64,000 nt of DNA from Megamerina dolium (Eukaryota > Arthropoda > Insecta > Diptera > Megamerinidae). A program made the position numbers and the translations under genes. The stretch spans positions 29,554,047-29,618,046 of the forward strand of contig OY978527.1 of assembly GCA_963854835.1 (NCBI GenBank). Reading direction: 5' to 3'. Shown in pieces: positions 35,721 to 48,030 of this stretch (position 1 is the first letter of the stretch; every line of letters begins with the position of its first letter). The notes beneath the pieces are model-generated. The model searched no databases. It was not told where the DNA came from and worked only from the letters and a program-made list of their open reading frames with translations.

Positions 35721-36188
35721 ATCGCTATTGAAATAGCTGTCCCTCTTAATCGCCAGGATTTTTCGTGGAGCTATTCAATATTCGAGTACACATGCATAAT
35801 CATGATGAACGTCTTAACTCACCGACCATTCTCGAAGTATGAAACCGATGGTTGGGGATTGTACTTGAAAAAATATAATAGATAATTTTTCATAAAGTAT
35901 GAACTTTATCCCTAACTAACAAAATTGTTAAAGTGGACAAGAATTTGAGCTCTTGAAAAGTTGTTTACAAAAATTTTGTCGATATTAGTCCACTAGCCCA
36001 CTTTACTAACGTTTGAAAAAAAATAATATTGTACAAATTGACGTGATGAATTCTTTGCGATTGAGGTAAAACGGAGCGAAGAACGTGTTGTACTATGAAA
36101 AGCTAATGGAAGTTGTTCAGAAAATATATTCGTTGTGAAATCGACATTTTTTTATGTACATTTAAATGACTTGGTGAAAATATTTATT
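35721..36188. other. AT-rich spacer without recognisable gene
   Basis: An open frame at 35691-35885 has no motif. Nothing else seen. Confidence 0.45.
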
Positions 36189-36198
36189 TTGCTCTACT
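36189..36198. repeat. Target-site duplication, left (LINE fragment 36199-36500)
   Basis: TTGCTCTACT, identical to 36501-36510. Confidence 0.75.
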
Positions 36199-36500
36199 TA
36201 CTTACTTACTTACTTATGTGGCTATAACAACCGAATATCGATTTAGGCCGAAAATAACATGCTTCGCCAGCCATTTCTGTTCTTCGCTAGCTGGCGCCAG
36301 TTAGAAATTTTACTATGTCAATATCGGCATACAGCTCGTACAGCAAATGGTTGTACCTTATGCGGTACTCGCCACCAACGCAAATAGGTCCAAAGATCTT
36401 GCGTAGGACTTTTCTCTTGAAAACTCCAAGCATTCGCTCATCCGAGGTGGAAATTGTCCAGGCTTCAGCGCCATATGTTAGGACAGGCATGATGAGAGAC
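36199..36500 (-). mobile_element. Severely 5'-truncated RTE-like LINE copy
   Basis: Begins with ACTT repeats (the LINE 3' end in reverse), then matches the 3' untranslated and C-terminal coding region (VLTYGAEAWTIS, RKIFGPICVGGEYR in the minus-strand frame 36287-36490). About 170 bp between TTAGAAAT and TTTACTATGTC present in the full element is missing. A 10-bp target-site duplication brackets the copy, so the truncation happened at insertion. Confidence 0.85.
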
Positions 36501-36510
36501 TTGCTCTACT
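36501..36510. repeat. Target-site duplication, right (LINE fragment)
   Basis: TTGCTCTACT, matching 36189-36198. Confidence 0.75.
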
Positions 36511-38492
36511 GTTGAAAATTGCAAAAGAAAACAAATAAATTTTGTATTGCCAAGTACCCTCCCCATCCCATAATGAGCTACTTATTATGGATTTACAGTC
36601 TTGATAGCAGACATTTGTTCAAGGATAATCGATCAAAAAAGAAAAATACTCTCCCGTCTTGAAATATCCATTGCGGCCACCTTTTTCGTAGTTCTCAAAT
36701 TAACTTTTAAAAGTATTAATCTTTCGAAAGACGCTTCATGTGTTGCAATAATTTTCCCTAAATGCATTTCTATGAATAGAATTGAATCATATTGTATACG
36801 TCCATCTGCAAAATGTAGCTTGCTTCTTATTTTTATTTTGAATTTTTTGATTTTTATTATTTTCAAATACGAAAGAATAAACGTTGAAGAGGTCAGCAAA
36901 TCTTACTAAACATAACTCTAGGGATTTCCAGCTATTTTCTACGTTCTATTTATTGTATGGCTGTTTTCTTTGTAGTTCTTGTTGTATGTAATCTTCATCT
37001 CTTCCTCTAACTATCTATGTGTTCTCTTTTGATGGCTCTGCAGTCGTTTGAAAAAGCAATAGAATATCATTTTACATTTCGCAGAATAAAGTTCAGTCAA
37101 AGAAGGCATTATCGTGAGAGAACAATTCGTTCATTGTGTACACAATTCTAATGCAATAAATCAGAAATGAATGTATGTAGGAATGGGTACGATGGGTATC
37201 AAGTTACAGATACATGGAAGATGTACACGCATTGTGTGCACAAATACAAATATATTCGATAGCAACATCAATAGCAAATAATAATGGCTATTTGAAGTAG
37301 GTAGTAGGAATACGTATTATGGAAAATCTGTTGAATGAACGAATCAAGCTGAAACTGGCAGAATCTTCATCAAAATATGTTACAACACTACCAGCACTGG
37401 ATTACAAATTAAAAACAATAATTCTGAACACTGACTCCGCTATGTTTTTCGTAAATAAAATTTTGATCTATTGCGTGAATTGTGTGTAGTACAGGTATAC
37501 AAAATCATAGTATCATACCTTCGTGCAAAAAAGTTTAAACATCCACATTCCGAAAGCATTGTAAAGTTAAATTTACTGAATTTATGTTAACTAGTGTAAT
37601 AGTCGTAATAACATTGATTGTGTAAAAATGTAATTTGACTTAAGCAAACATGAAATGAAATTAATTTTAAAGGATTCCTTGAGCATATAACTAAAATCTA
37701 TTTCACCGAATAACAACAAGAAAAGTGTAGCAAAAGTATATTCACAATAAATTTGGAAATTGAGGTACCTACTTTATTTACTATTATTTACGTATTTGTA
37801 TTGTAAAGGGTAGAATAGAGTATGGTTGGTACTTTGCGTTCACCTGTTTTATTTTCAACTTACTCTGTTATTTAAGTATATAGGAAGCAGAAGTACAAAT
37901 TGAATTTTTGAGCTGTTCGTCACATTTGCTTACTCACTTACTTGCGTATTGGATCAATACAACCGACTTTGGCTGAATGTAAATTGTTACTACCTGTGTT
38001 GGCTGGCATCATATTGAAATTCTAAGCTCTGACAGGTTCTCAGATTTTGGAACGTTCGCCTGTTTTCCTCTCTGTAATTCTCGCCAAAGGAGTTTCGAAT
38101 GTAACTCAGCATAATATAATTTAGCATACGCCAAAATAGAGTGACCATTTTGTTGTGTCATTGTATTGCAAGTGGCTTCTATGGTAGTTACCACAAATTG
38201 TGGGTACTATTGATGCACAGAGAACATTGAGATTATTAACATCGGATATGTGTTCATTCAACCATATCCAACCTTATATTTATATAACGAGGACATATGG
38301 AGGGATCCGACAATCTGAATGCATACTCATTTACTATGTTTTTTGTTTGTTTGCGGGAGTGATCAACAATAGTAGCTTCATATGTGAAGCATTTTGAAGA
38401 TTTTATTGGGTAAGACTTTTTATGTGGAGCCAATTTAAAGAAAGATGAATTTCGTGTGGTAATCGCTATAACGGGTGGAGCTAGGGCCTAAG
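36511..38492. other. AT-rich DNA without recognisable gene
   Basis: Overlapping open frames on both strands at 36601-36909 show no recognisable domain. Nothing else recognised. Confidence 0.5.
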
Positions 38493-38494
38493 TA

Positions 38495-39279
38495 TTGGGT
38501 GCGCAAGTATATTTTAAAGGGTTGTTAATAGAGTTCACAAGTAGTATTAAATTTTGTTGGAAACTGTGGTAACATGCTGAAGCGTCATCACTAAACTGCT
38601 GAAATATCAATATGCCATTTCTCCGAAGTGTAAACAACACATTTTTTTTGCTCCGACTCTGTCAACTTTTGTGCTTACAAAACCTCGCTTGCGGGAAGCA
38701 CTCGTTTTTGGACGCATCTAAAGAAGAGTGCAACAGAAAGTGGTTGCGTGTCTTGCATGCGTACCGTTACTAGCGACGAAAAAAGGACCTATTATGACAA
38801 CCCTAAGTGCAAAAAGTGATAAGTGAGACCTGGTCAACCAGCTAAATCGATTCCAAGGCCTAATGTACATTGTGGGATCCGAAAGGTGAAACCAATAATG
38901 GAGAACGCTATCACAACTCATCAACATTGAACTACAAACAGCCGGAATGGTTGGCAAAACATGGGTCATTGATTTTCTATAATGAAACCAACTTGTAAAG
39001 TAGCTACTGGGAAATCTTGCCTCACCAGCCATTTAGCTCAGCTATTACCACTTCTGAATATCACTTGTTTCGACCTATGTAGAATGTCTTATCCTTCACT
39101 ATCAAAAATTGGTTCGATGCGTTCTTGGCCTCAAAAGATGAGTGGTTCTGTTGGGATGGAATGCGTTCCCTCAAAGATGGGTAAAAGCTGTAGATCAAAT
39201 AAAATATATTGTACTAATTGCATTAAATAAATCCTCAAATTCAGAAAAAAAATCCTTTGAAATATACTTTCGACTTCAA
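38495..39279 (+). mobile_element. Mariner element remnant 4
   Basis: Imperfect terminal inverted repeats (TTGGGTGCGCAAGTATATTT at the left, its diverged complement ending at 39279) are flanked by TA on both sides. At 785 bp the copy is internally deleted. The plus strand reads, across shifts, VTSDEKRTYYDNPKCKKS (first catalytic Asp region, 38766-38820), VRPGQPAKSIPRPNVH, then EYHLF near 39057-39072, and FTIKNWFDAFLASKDEWF near 39100-39150. These belong to a mariner lineage different from remnants 1-3. The region with the second Asp (HDNARPH) is lost. Confidence 0.75.
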
Positions 39280-40478
39280 TATATTTGAGGGAAATGTTGC
39301 GGTAGAAGAATCAATGGTTGTCGGCAGTACACTTACCCGCTCTTTGGCCGTTCCTGGGCAAATATGCGTTTTTTCGATATTTTTACATATATTATATTTA
39401 GAAGGGGGGCCACCATTAGAAATATAGGTAGCGGGGATGTTTAGAAAAAATGTTGAGTAATAAGGATAAGGGACCACTCTGGGGGACACTCTGGAAACGG
39501 TGAAAATGAATTTTATAAAAACACAAATTTTGTCGGGTAGCTGATTTAAGATTTTAAATTATGGGTAACTGGAAGAAATTTATTTTTTTTTATATGAGGA
39601 AGCCTCATCTTAGAACTCACTAGAAACGATTCTGGATAATTTAATGTTGAACCGAACGTTGGGAACGAATTGCAATCTAACGGAGTCAAACAACTCCGAA
39701 TTCGACTCCAGCGCCTCCAAATATATAGAAAAAAAAAAAAATGTTGATAGCGCCCGGTGTATAAAATCTGTTTTTCATAGATATTTTTTAATAGGCAACC
39801 TTAAGTTAGAGCTCTATGTATTTAGAGGATAATATTGATAATCAGAAACAGCAAGTTATTTTGTGAACATTGTAAAAATGAGTTGAATTTAATTTCATTT
39901 GGTATTTCATGCCATATCAGCAACCTGTTTAACTAATGTGAAATCCTTCACTATACATACGTTCATATTACACTTCATGCACAAATAAGAGTAGGTCAAG
40001 AGTCATACTGTAGCGCGCCGTCAATGAACACACGGTTGTCCATATAAGTCCGTATATGTATGTACATATGCACATTTACGCTTTTGTTTTAATTTTTTTT
40101 TATCATCATTTTCATTGCATGACAACGTCACTTAAGAAGTCACATATTAACCGCAACTGTACGTGACTGCATTTTGTGGGGAAAAAATTAAGATTGTCGG
40201 ATATCCAATCCATATTACCTTGATAATGTATATTGTCCAATACATATATATGCCTGAGTTTAGTTGTGAGTAATGCCCATCCCAAGATCCCGGATTAAGC
40301 ATTTGTTCGAAAATCATGAGATTAGTATTAGTGAAAGACACTTAATTGACTGAAAAGTAGCTAAAAATATAGAGGATTACTTCATACCTTTGCACTTATT
40401 TGGTATATGGACATGCCATGTATGCTTACCTGGTCGTTCTTCCGACTGCATATCCGGACATACACATAATTTCTATAT
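39280..40478. other. AT-rich DNA without recognisable gene
   Basis: Open frames at 39241-39489 (minus) and 39644-39832 (plus) carry no motif I recognise. Confidence 0.5.
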
Positions 40479-41345
40479 ACAAGGTGCGTCCCAAATTAAA
40501 CAGGACTTAAAAAAACACAAAATGAACATTTTTGCAAAATGAGTTAATTCAGGAGTCAAATCAGGAAGTATTTCGAATGAGTGCTTTAGGTCGTCTGTGG
40601 TGTAAGCCTTCATGAGCAAATGTATTTTTCCAAACAAATAAAAGTCGCATGGTGTAAAATCTGGCCAATAATCAGTCACAGGTACCGATCGATGTGACGG
40701 CGCATTATCATGCAAGAGACGTAGTCGTCATTCTGCCCGACTACGACAAATCCGATGCACCAAATGCTTCAAACACAGCATTAACCATTTATCTAGGTGG
40801 TACGAATTTTATGTGAATTATGCTCTTCGAATCGTAAAAACAAATCAACATTTTCCTCACTTTTGACTTTTCCAAACAATTTTTTTCGGATTGAGCTCGT
40901 CTGGGAGCTGCCATTCGGCACTTTGGCTTTTGGTTTCAGGATCATATTGAAAACACCACGTTTCGTCGTCAGTTACAACATTGAACAAGAAGTTTCGGTC
41001 TATTTTCGAATGTTGAATTCTGAGCAATTTTGGTCGTCAGTCAATTTGTGCGGAACAGAGTGTGAATACGCCTTACGAAAACCCAAATGTTCAGTTGAAA
41101 TGCGATGAGTCGTCGATTTGGAGACATTTAAATCTATTTCCATCAATTTCATCGAAGAATTTGGCTGATTTTATATAAATTCACGTACTTTTTTCAGCGA
41201 ATATTTGGTGATAATAAATTTTGGCAGGTCATGTAGGTAGTCGTCATTGAGGTCTTCACGACCATTGTTGAACCGGTTTTTCCATTCATTTATACATCTA
41301 CGGGACAGACAATTATCATCATGAACTTGTTTCATCCTTTAAGTT
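40479..41345 (-). pseudogene. Mariner remnant 5, degenerate transposase
   Basis: On the minus strand, the reading in order and across frames is: INEWKNRFNNGREDLNDD (41300-41245), VSKSTTHRISTEHLGFRKAYSHSVPHKLT (near 41130-41050), VVTDDETWCFQYDPETKSQSAEWQLP with the first catalytic Asp (40975-40900), and LLHDNAPSHRS with the second Asp (near 40720). It ends with PDFTPCDFYLFGKIHLLMK carrying the third Asp and LKHSFEILPDLT (40665-40560). Roughly 20 residues are missing between the second and third Asp. A terminal-repeat-like AAGGTGCGTCCCAAATT lies at 40481; I could not find its partner at the other end. Confidence 0.8.
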
Positions 41346-42224
41346 TTACAGAGTTTAAAACAACACTTAATATTGGCTCTTTATTCCATCGTCTCTCTTG
41401 TACCGACACTGACACTTTACCTCCGCTTCTATTTATCCAATTGTCATGAAATTTTGAAAGGATATCAAGGGAACACGGCTCATTTCGGTGACTCTTCAAA
41501 GTGTAATTTCTCTAAGATCCATAATGGAGGTATCAAATACATTCATCGGGCGCAAGAATTATTTACTCCCAAGCCAGTGATATTAAATTTGACATCGATT
41601 GGAAGATGTCTTTTCTTTGTTTCCAAATATTTCACCAGAATTAAAAAAACTAAAAATTATATTTCAATTATACTTTATCCTCAAATATCATTTCAAAAGT
41701 GACATCAATTTATATGTGTATGTTTATGTAATTCTTTATGGTATTTTATTTTTGTTATTTTCATTTATTCTCACATTTGATGTCATTTTAATTGCAATTT
41801 TCTTTTAATAAGTGTCAGTTACGTTATTATGTAAGTGTACTCGTGTACACATAACTACATATATCATATACAATATTTATTACAGTTTACCTACAAAAAG
41901 GTGTGCTTTTTTGTTGGTGTGAAAACTTTGTTTCAAAAGACTGCAATTATTTAATAAATAATATAAACTTACCTCAATGGTGTCAGTAGATTTGTGTTAG
42001 TGTAAATAATGTTGTATCTTTTAAGTATTGTAGCTTGGCATGAATTTCCACTTTATGTTGTTTTTCTCCCTTCATATGTATTGTTTTATTTTCTCTAGCT
42101 TTAGCTTTATTCACATTATGATACTGCAGTAATTTCGTTTTATCATTTCAATAACTTGTATATCTCGTATGTATGTATATTGTTTGTAGTATTGTATTTA
42201 GCGAAACAACTTTCGACTTACATT
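41346..42224. other. AT-rich DNA without recognisable gene
   Basis: Open frames at 41373-41702 and 41599-41808 are hydrophobic and AT-driven with no domain seen. Confidence 0.45.
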
Positions 42225-42565
42225 TTTTTCTCTGGTTATGTAAAGCGTGATCCATTTCGAGTTTCCCTACTTTTTTAAAGAAAAAACACAGATAATTCAA
42301 ATTGAATGGGGAATGTTTATTATCATTTGAAAGAACATTCTTTGGCATTTATTTTTTGAAGATTATGTCTTTCAAATGTTGGCCGCGGCTACGTCTCAGA
42401 TGGTCCATCCGTTAAGTCCAATTTTCAATGGCTCGTTCGAGCATTTCGACTGGTAACTTGCGAATGACACGCGTGATGTTTTGCTCCAAGGCCTGAATCG
42501 AAGCGGGTTTGTCCGCATAAACCTTAGACTTTACATATCCCCACAGGAAAAAGTCTAACAGGTCT
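42225..42565 (-). pseudogene. FLWGYVK-family transposase, C-terminal part
   Basis: On the minus strand, FFLWGYVKSKVYADKPASIQALEQNI is followed by VIRKLPVEMLERAIENWT and RMDHLRRSRGQHLKDIIF, the C-terminus of the same insect transposase family whose N-terminus lies at 35225-35720. A stop falls between ENWT and RMDHL. The 5' side joins abruptly to a LINE fragment at 42566. Confidence 0.75.
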
Positions 42566-42632
42566 TCCTCTTCTGCGTCGTCCTCTAGCGGGTTCCGAAT
42601 ATAACACCTTCTTAGCTGGAACGTGATCTGTC
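42566..42632 (-). mobile_element. Short RTE-like LINE fragment
   Basis: Sixty-odd bases nearly identical to the GGRRRRGRP-encoding stretch of the LINE (compare 59438-59500). Neither LINE terminus is present. It abuts the transposase fragment directly, so the junction is a rearrangement rather than a normal insertion. Confidence 0.75.
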
Positions 42633-43661
42633 AAAAGAAAGCTATTGGAAAAAGTATGTCTACTTGGATCACCCAATATAAGCAGAATAGTACGTATTAC
42701 AAAGCAGTGGTATTCTCCTAGAGTAGCATAGTTGCAAATCCATTAGAAATGCAAAAATTTGCAATGTTTCAAGAACACACATTTATGAAGCGTGAAATTT
42801 ACGAATAATATATAAGCATATGAATGGGTAATCTTGATTTTTTATAAAGGCGTTCTGTTGAATACAAAACACATGTACAACCCATACAATTAAGTTCTCA
42901 ACTTTTACCTAGTTTCTTTGCGATTTCATTTCCAATTCCTATTTTCTTTCGAACTTCTTAAATTTAATAATTATTTCAAAGAAATTACCTTTATTTGGAT
43001 CGCTTCCAGCTGTCTGACTGAATATTTTAGTACTCTACTCTACTTTTGCGGATTTCACAAAAGATGAATTAAAATGTCTTATCTATTTCTTGCACCCGTA
43101 CTAAGCGTTTGGAAGGTATATAAAAGGCGGTCGAACCACTCGAATCTCTCGCATAGTAAGCGATTTTAAAATATCTGATAACTACGTAATTCAGCGGGAA
43201 AAAATGTTCAGGTCGTAGACCATGTTTGGGACTCAAATTTTTTTAGTTAATTCTCAACTGCCACTAAAATAGTAATCTGGATCTGCGTTTCAGATTTTGT
43301 TGTTTTAATTAATTATTATATAAACGTGTGGGCATAGCAGTTGATCAATAGAGCTAAATTTTAATAAAATCTGGATCATAGAAACTCCATGCCTAATTTC
43401 TTTCAAATATCTCAACATGGCTTCAAGTTACTTATATAGTGCGAATCAGGTGACAGACAGATGGAAACGTCTCCAACCAAGAATAAATTTTCCTTTCTAT
43501 AAATCTGGAGCTCCCTTCAAGTGATTACAAACGGTTGACCAAAACAAACATTCTCTTGCAGCTGTGCGCAAAGTATAAAAATGATGATTTAGCGAGACTG
43601 ATGGAAAGTTTCTGTTCTGTGTAATATATTTTGAGTTCCTAGAATGTGCATACATTTATCG

Positions 43662-43742
<81 letters not shown>

Positions 43743-45430
43743 CTGTTTGCAGATGTAAGAACATATAATTTATTTGATAGGCAACAATAAAATCAAAAAC
43801 TATAATAAATTCTTTCAAACATCTACCATGTATTGCATCATTCATCTAATACCTATACCTAGTGGATTATTCACTTAAGCCGAAAAAGCACAATACCTGC
43901 AGATGTATATATATTGTATTAAGGTGGGCCCAATTTTTAAACGCCCTATCTAGTATCTATTAAGAAAGAAAAAAGGAGTCCCAGATTTGAAACCATCTAC
44001 ACCGTAAAACTTTTAAAATTGCGAGCTTAGCAAAATAATGCAAATGTTAAAAAAAAAGATATTTGATCGATCTTTTTTTTTAATTTGAACTCGATGTAAA
44101 ATCCAATCCAATGTTACTTCAAACAATTAAAAAATTTGTGATAAACCTCTGCGAGGAATTTTAATACCAGAGCAAACAAATTTAGACCAATCCTAATGTA
44201 ACTACTTTCAATGTTACATTTTCTGCATGAAGATGTCTACTAAATACGAGCACATGCTTTATTGTAATTTTATCATCACCCTTTTATGTACGTATAATTG
44301 CATAAATATCGTACAAGAACATTTCGTTTGATTGCCTTACAAAGACAATGAATGAAGCTCATGGTTACAACGCTTAGTGCAAAATATGTAGAGAGCTGAG
44401 CAAAGAATATTGTACATTCTTAGCACGTAATTTTTATTAGCACAATACTCACACTTGTATGCCAATGGATCCTTGAACATGCACATATGTATACATTTAC
44501 AGATTTAGACATGTGCATAACACTCATGAGAACAAGCTATATTCATAATATGAATAGTAAAAATATACATTATGATGTTAGATGTACATACAATATGTAT
44601 AATTTATTTTTTTGTTGAAAATACCTATTAAATGTATATTTATAATGTACGTTTTATAAAATTGTAAGTTCAAAACAAAGATATATACACTTTGCGTTTG
44701 CGGCGTCGAGCCAATTCTTCATGTTTAGTATCGAACAGAAAATAAGTTGAATGAAGCCAGATCTGCAGAAGAAGATGTGTTCGTCAACAATTGTTGAGTT
44801 GAATTGCAATTAGAACTTCAATTCGAAAACTTTCTCCATCGTAAGTTTTGGCACCTCGCCTTCTATGAAGTCCGGCCGCCTGAAAAACGACTAAGTCGTT
44901 TATCTCTGTAGTGTAGTGGTCAATTCGGACTTCATCAATGTTTATATATCGATAGATTATGAGGATTAGACGATTGTATTCATTCTCCACAGTGAAAATG
45001 AGTGAACAAGTGAAGCAAGTTTATTCTCACGAATAAACTTGTTTCAATACCATGAATACTTAAACATTTTTACATAGATTTATTGATCTACTCTCTCTTA
45101 ACTGGAAGATATCGAATGTCATTGCTTAGAAGACATTATCTAATTATTGCAAAATCTCGTTACAATTCTTTTTTCGTTAAAGAGGTTTTAGATGTGAGTC
45201 TACTCATGTGAATTTTTTGTTTGGCTAGAAGTATTTAAGGTATATAGATATGTCCCTATATGGTAGGAGAGTGTGCTTGGTTGTAAAACTCGTAGTTATC
45301 GATGTATTTATTCAACCAGCGCAGTGAAATTACTGTCAACGTCTAGTGGCATTGTAAGCTAGTTTTTGAGCAAGCATTGAACCGATAACAGCTATTAGTA
45401 GGTATCGTTCTTCTGAGCATTGTATGAAAG
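42633..45430. other. AT-rich DNA with a long TA microsatellite
   Basis: No gene recognised. The main feature is the (TA)n at 43668-43739. A minus-strand open frame at 44784-44990 was considered and left unassigned. Confidence 0.5.
43668..43739. repeat. (TA)n microsatellite, about 36 units
   Basis: 72 bases of uninterrupted AT/TA. Confidence 0.95.
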
Positions 45431-46114
45431 AAAAAAATCTCCTTACAGTCGGCTGGGGCCGACCAAATTATACCTTACATATTTAGATATACATATAAAA
45501 AGTTTGCGCGAATATCCATCTTTTTCTTTTATTTCCACTTTTTGAGAAACAATTTTTGCATATAATACTAATTTACACCCGAAATATGGTTGACTTTGGC
45601 AAACTACTTTGTAACTCATGGGAGTTTTAAAGGGGATCGTTTGAAGGAGGTTTTTAAGATAATTCCGAGGCTTAGTGTGGAAGCTATATAAAAAGTGGGC
45701 GTGGTTTACCTCTTCATTGTAAATCTAATTAATTTTACAATATTAATCCACACCTTAAATTTGGTTGTCCTACGTTCAATAGTTCGTAAGTTAATGCGGT
45801 TTAAATTTTTTTAATTTCCGCAACTTTGTATGGGAGCCCCAATAAGAAGTAGGTGTGGTACGCTGATATTTTTGCGGGTTATTTCCAACTATCATATTAA
45901 TCTAAGTGTCAATTATAGTTATTCTAGCCAGAAGATTGCAGAAGTTACAGCTGTTTCAATTTCGAACATTCGGTTATTTTGTATGGGGGCTACTATTAAC
46001 AGTGGGCGTGGTAAGTCAATTTCCTGTGATTCTAGTTGCTCTTACAATACTAATTGATACCTTCAATCTGGTTGTTCTACGCTGAATAGTTTGCAAATTA
46101 TAACCGGTAACATT
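45431..46114 (-). mobile_element. Helentron-like element H2, 3' part (minus strand)
   Basis: Starts with the reversed tail (AAAATCTCCTTACAGTCGGC and the hairpin) and proceeds backwards through the core to TAACCGGTAACATTTTT. The sequence resumes at 48031 with AATTTCCGCAACTTTG. At 48315-48345 another copy of the core has the uninterrupted form, CCGGTAACATTATTTTTTAATTTCCGC. This piece and 48031-48975 are thus two halves of one element. Confidence 0.75.
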
Positions 46115-48030
46115 TTTATACCCTGCATAATGCAATATGCATGGTATATTCATTTCGGTCAGATGTTTGTGTCCACTTGAAGGAATCTCCGGAGATATAC
46201 ACATGGATATATATTCGTGATCAGCGTCGATTAAATTTTCGATTTAACGATGTCCGTCCGTCCGTCCGTCCGTCCGTCCGTCCGTCCGTCCGTCTGTCTG
46301 TCACCTGGCTGGTTCGCACGATAACTTGAGTAAATATTGAGCTATTTCGATGAAATTTGGCATAAGTAATCTATGATCCAAGAGTACGGAGGGGATTGAT
46401 ATTGGGCATGATCGGTCAATAACCACGCCCACACCAAGCATTCAAAGCGACTAACCTCGAAATTTTCAAAATCTTTAACTTGCTATAACTCACACAATAT
46501 ACCACTTGGGACAACAATATTTCGCACATAGACTTATATTATACTACTATATAACCTCGCCAAAAGTGGTTGAGCCACGCCTACTTTTTAGCGTAGCTCT
46601 CATACAAAGTGTCTGTACTTCTTTTAAATTGAAACAGCTGTAACTTCTACAATCTTCCGTCCAGAATAACCATAATTGACACTTAGATTAATATGGTAGT
46701 CGGAAATAATATGGCAGAAAATCAGTGTGCCACGCCCACCACTTTTTGGGTCTCCCATACAAAGTTGCGGAAATTAAAAAAAATGTTACCGGTTATAACT
46801 TGCAAACTATTCAGCGTAGAATAACAAGATTTAAGGTATGGAATAGTATTGTACGAGCAACTAGACTCACTTGTAATGGTTGCGCCACACCCACTGTTTA
46901 TTGTAGCCCCCATACAAATTTTAAATTGAAACAGCTGTAACTTCGGCAATCTTCTGCCTAAAATAACCATAATTGACACTTAGATTAATATCGTAGTCGG
47001 CAAAAATCTGGCAGAAAATCAGTGTGCCACGCCTACTCCTTCATGAGTCTCCCATACAAAGTCAAGGGAATTAAACTGAAACTTTTAAGCTTCATAACTT
47101 ACAAACCATTTAGCGTAGGACAACGAGATTTAAGGTATGGATTAGTATTGTACGGGCAACTAGGCTCACAGAAAATGGGCGCACCACGCCCACTGTTTAC
47201 CGTAGCCCCCATACAAATTTTAAATTGAAACAGCTGTAACTTCGGCAATCTTCTGTCTAGAATAATCATAATGGACACTTAAATTAATATCGTAGTCGGA
47301 AATAATCTGGCAGAAAATCAGTGTGCCACGCCCACTCCTTCATGGGTTTCCCATACAAAGTCAAGGGAATTAAACTAAAACTTTTAAGCGCCATAACTTA
47401 TAAACCATTTAGCGTAAAAGAACGAGATTTAAGGTATTGATTAGTATTGTAGGAGGAACTAGACTCACAGGAAATGGACGCGCCACTCCCACTGTTGATA
47501 GTAGCCGCCATACAAAATGACCGAATTTCTTTTAAATTGAAACAGCTGTAACTTCTGCATCCTTCTGTCTAGAACAATCATAATTAACACTTAGGTTAAT
47601 ATGGTAGTCGGAAATAATCTGCCGAAAAATCAGCGTACCATGCCCACTTCTTATTGGGGCTCCCATACAAAGTTGAGGAAATTAAACAAAAATGTTAACC
47701 ACCATAACTTAGAAACTATTCAACGTAGGACACCAAATTTAAGGTGTGGATTAACATTGAAAAATTAATTGGATTTACTAGAAAGTGGTAAGCCACGCCC
47801 ACTTTTTATATAGCTCCCATACTAAGCCTCGGAATTATCTTGAAATCCTTTTACTTCGTCAAAGTCAACCATATTTCGGGTGTAAATTAGTAGTATATGC
47901 AAAAATTGTTTCTCGCAAAGTGGAAATAAAAGAAAAGTTGGATATTCGAGTAAACTTTTTATATATAAATCTACATATGCAGGGTATAGTTTGGTCGGCC
48001 CCAGCCGACTGTAAGGAGATTTTTTTTTTT
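46115..48030 (+). mobile_element. Helentron-like element H2b, complete, nested in H2
   Basis: About 1.9 kb, from TTATACCCTGCATAATGC through a GTCC microsatellite of 10 units to the 3' hairpin and GGAGATTTTTTTTTT. The core contains repeated modules with GCCACGCCCACT and CCCATACAAA about 150 bp apart. It has no coding capacity: the apparent frame 47785-48084 recurs with the repeat and is not a gene. It lies in a T-tract of an older, opposite-strand copy without an obvious target duplication. Confidence 0.78.
46252..46303 (+). repeat. GTCC microsatellite of H2b
   Basis: Ten GTCC units followed by GTCTGTCTGTC. Other copies have 5 (H1), 6 (H2 minus-strand part), 6 (H3) and 7 (H4) units. Confidence 0.9.

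Noticed and set aside
36601..36909. Open frames on both strands that could be a transposase fragment
   Set aside because: No catalytic or dimerisation motif could be found.
44784..44990. Minus-strand open frame with an arginine-rich run, considered as a decayed LTR-element envelope
   Set aside because: Too short and no second supporting motif or adjacent gag-pol; left unassigned.
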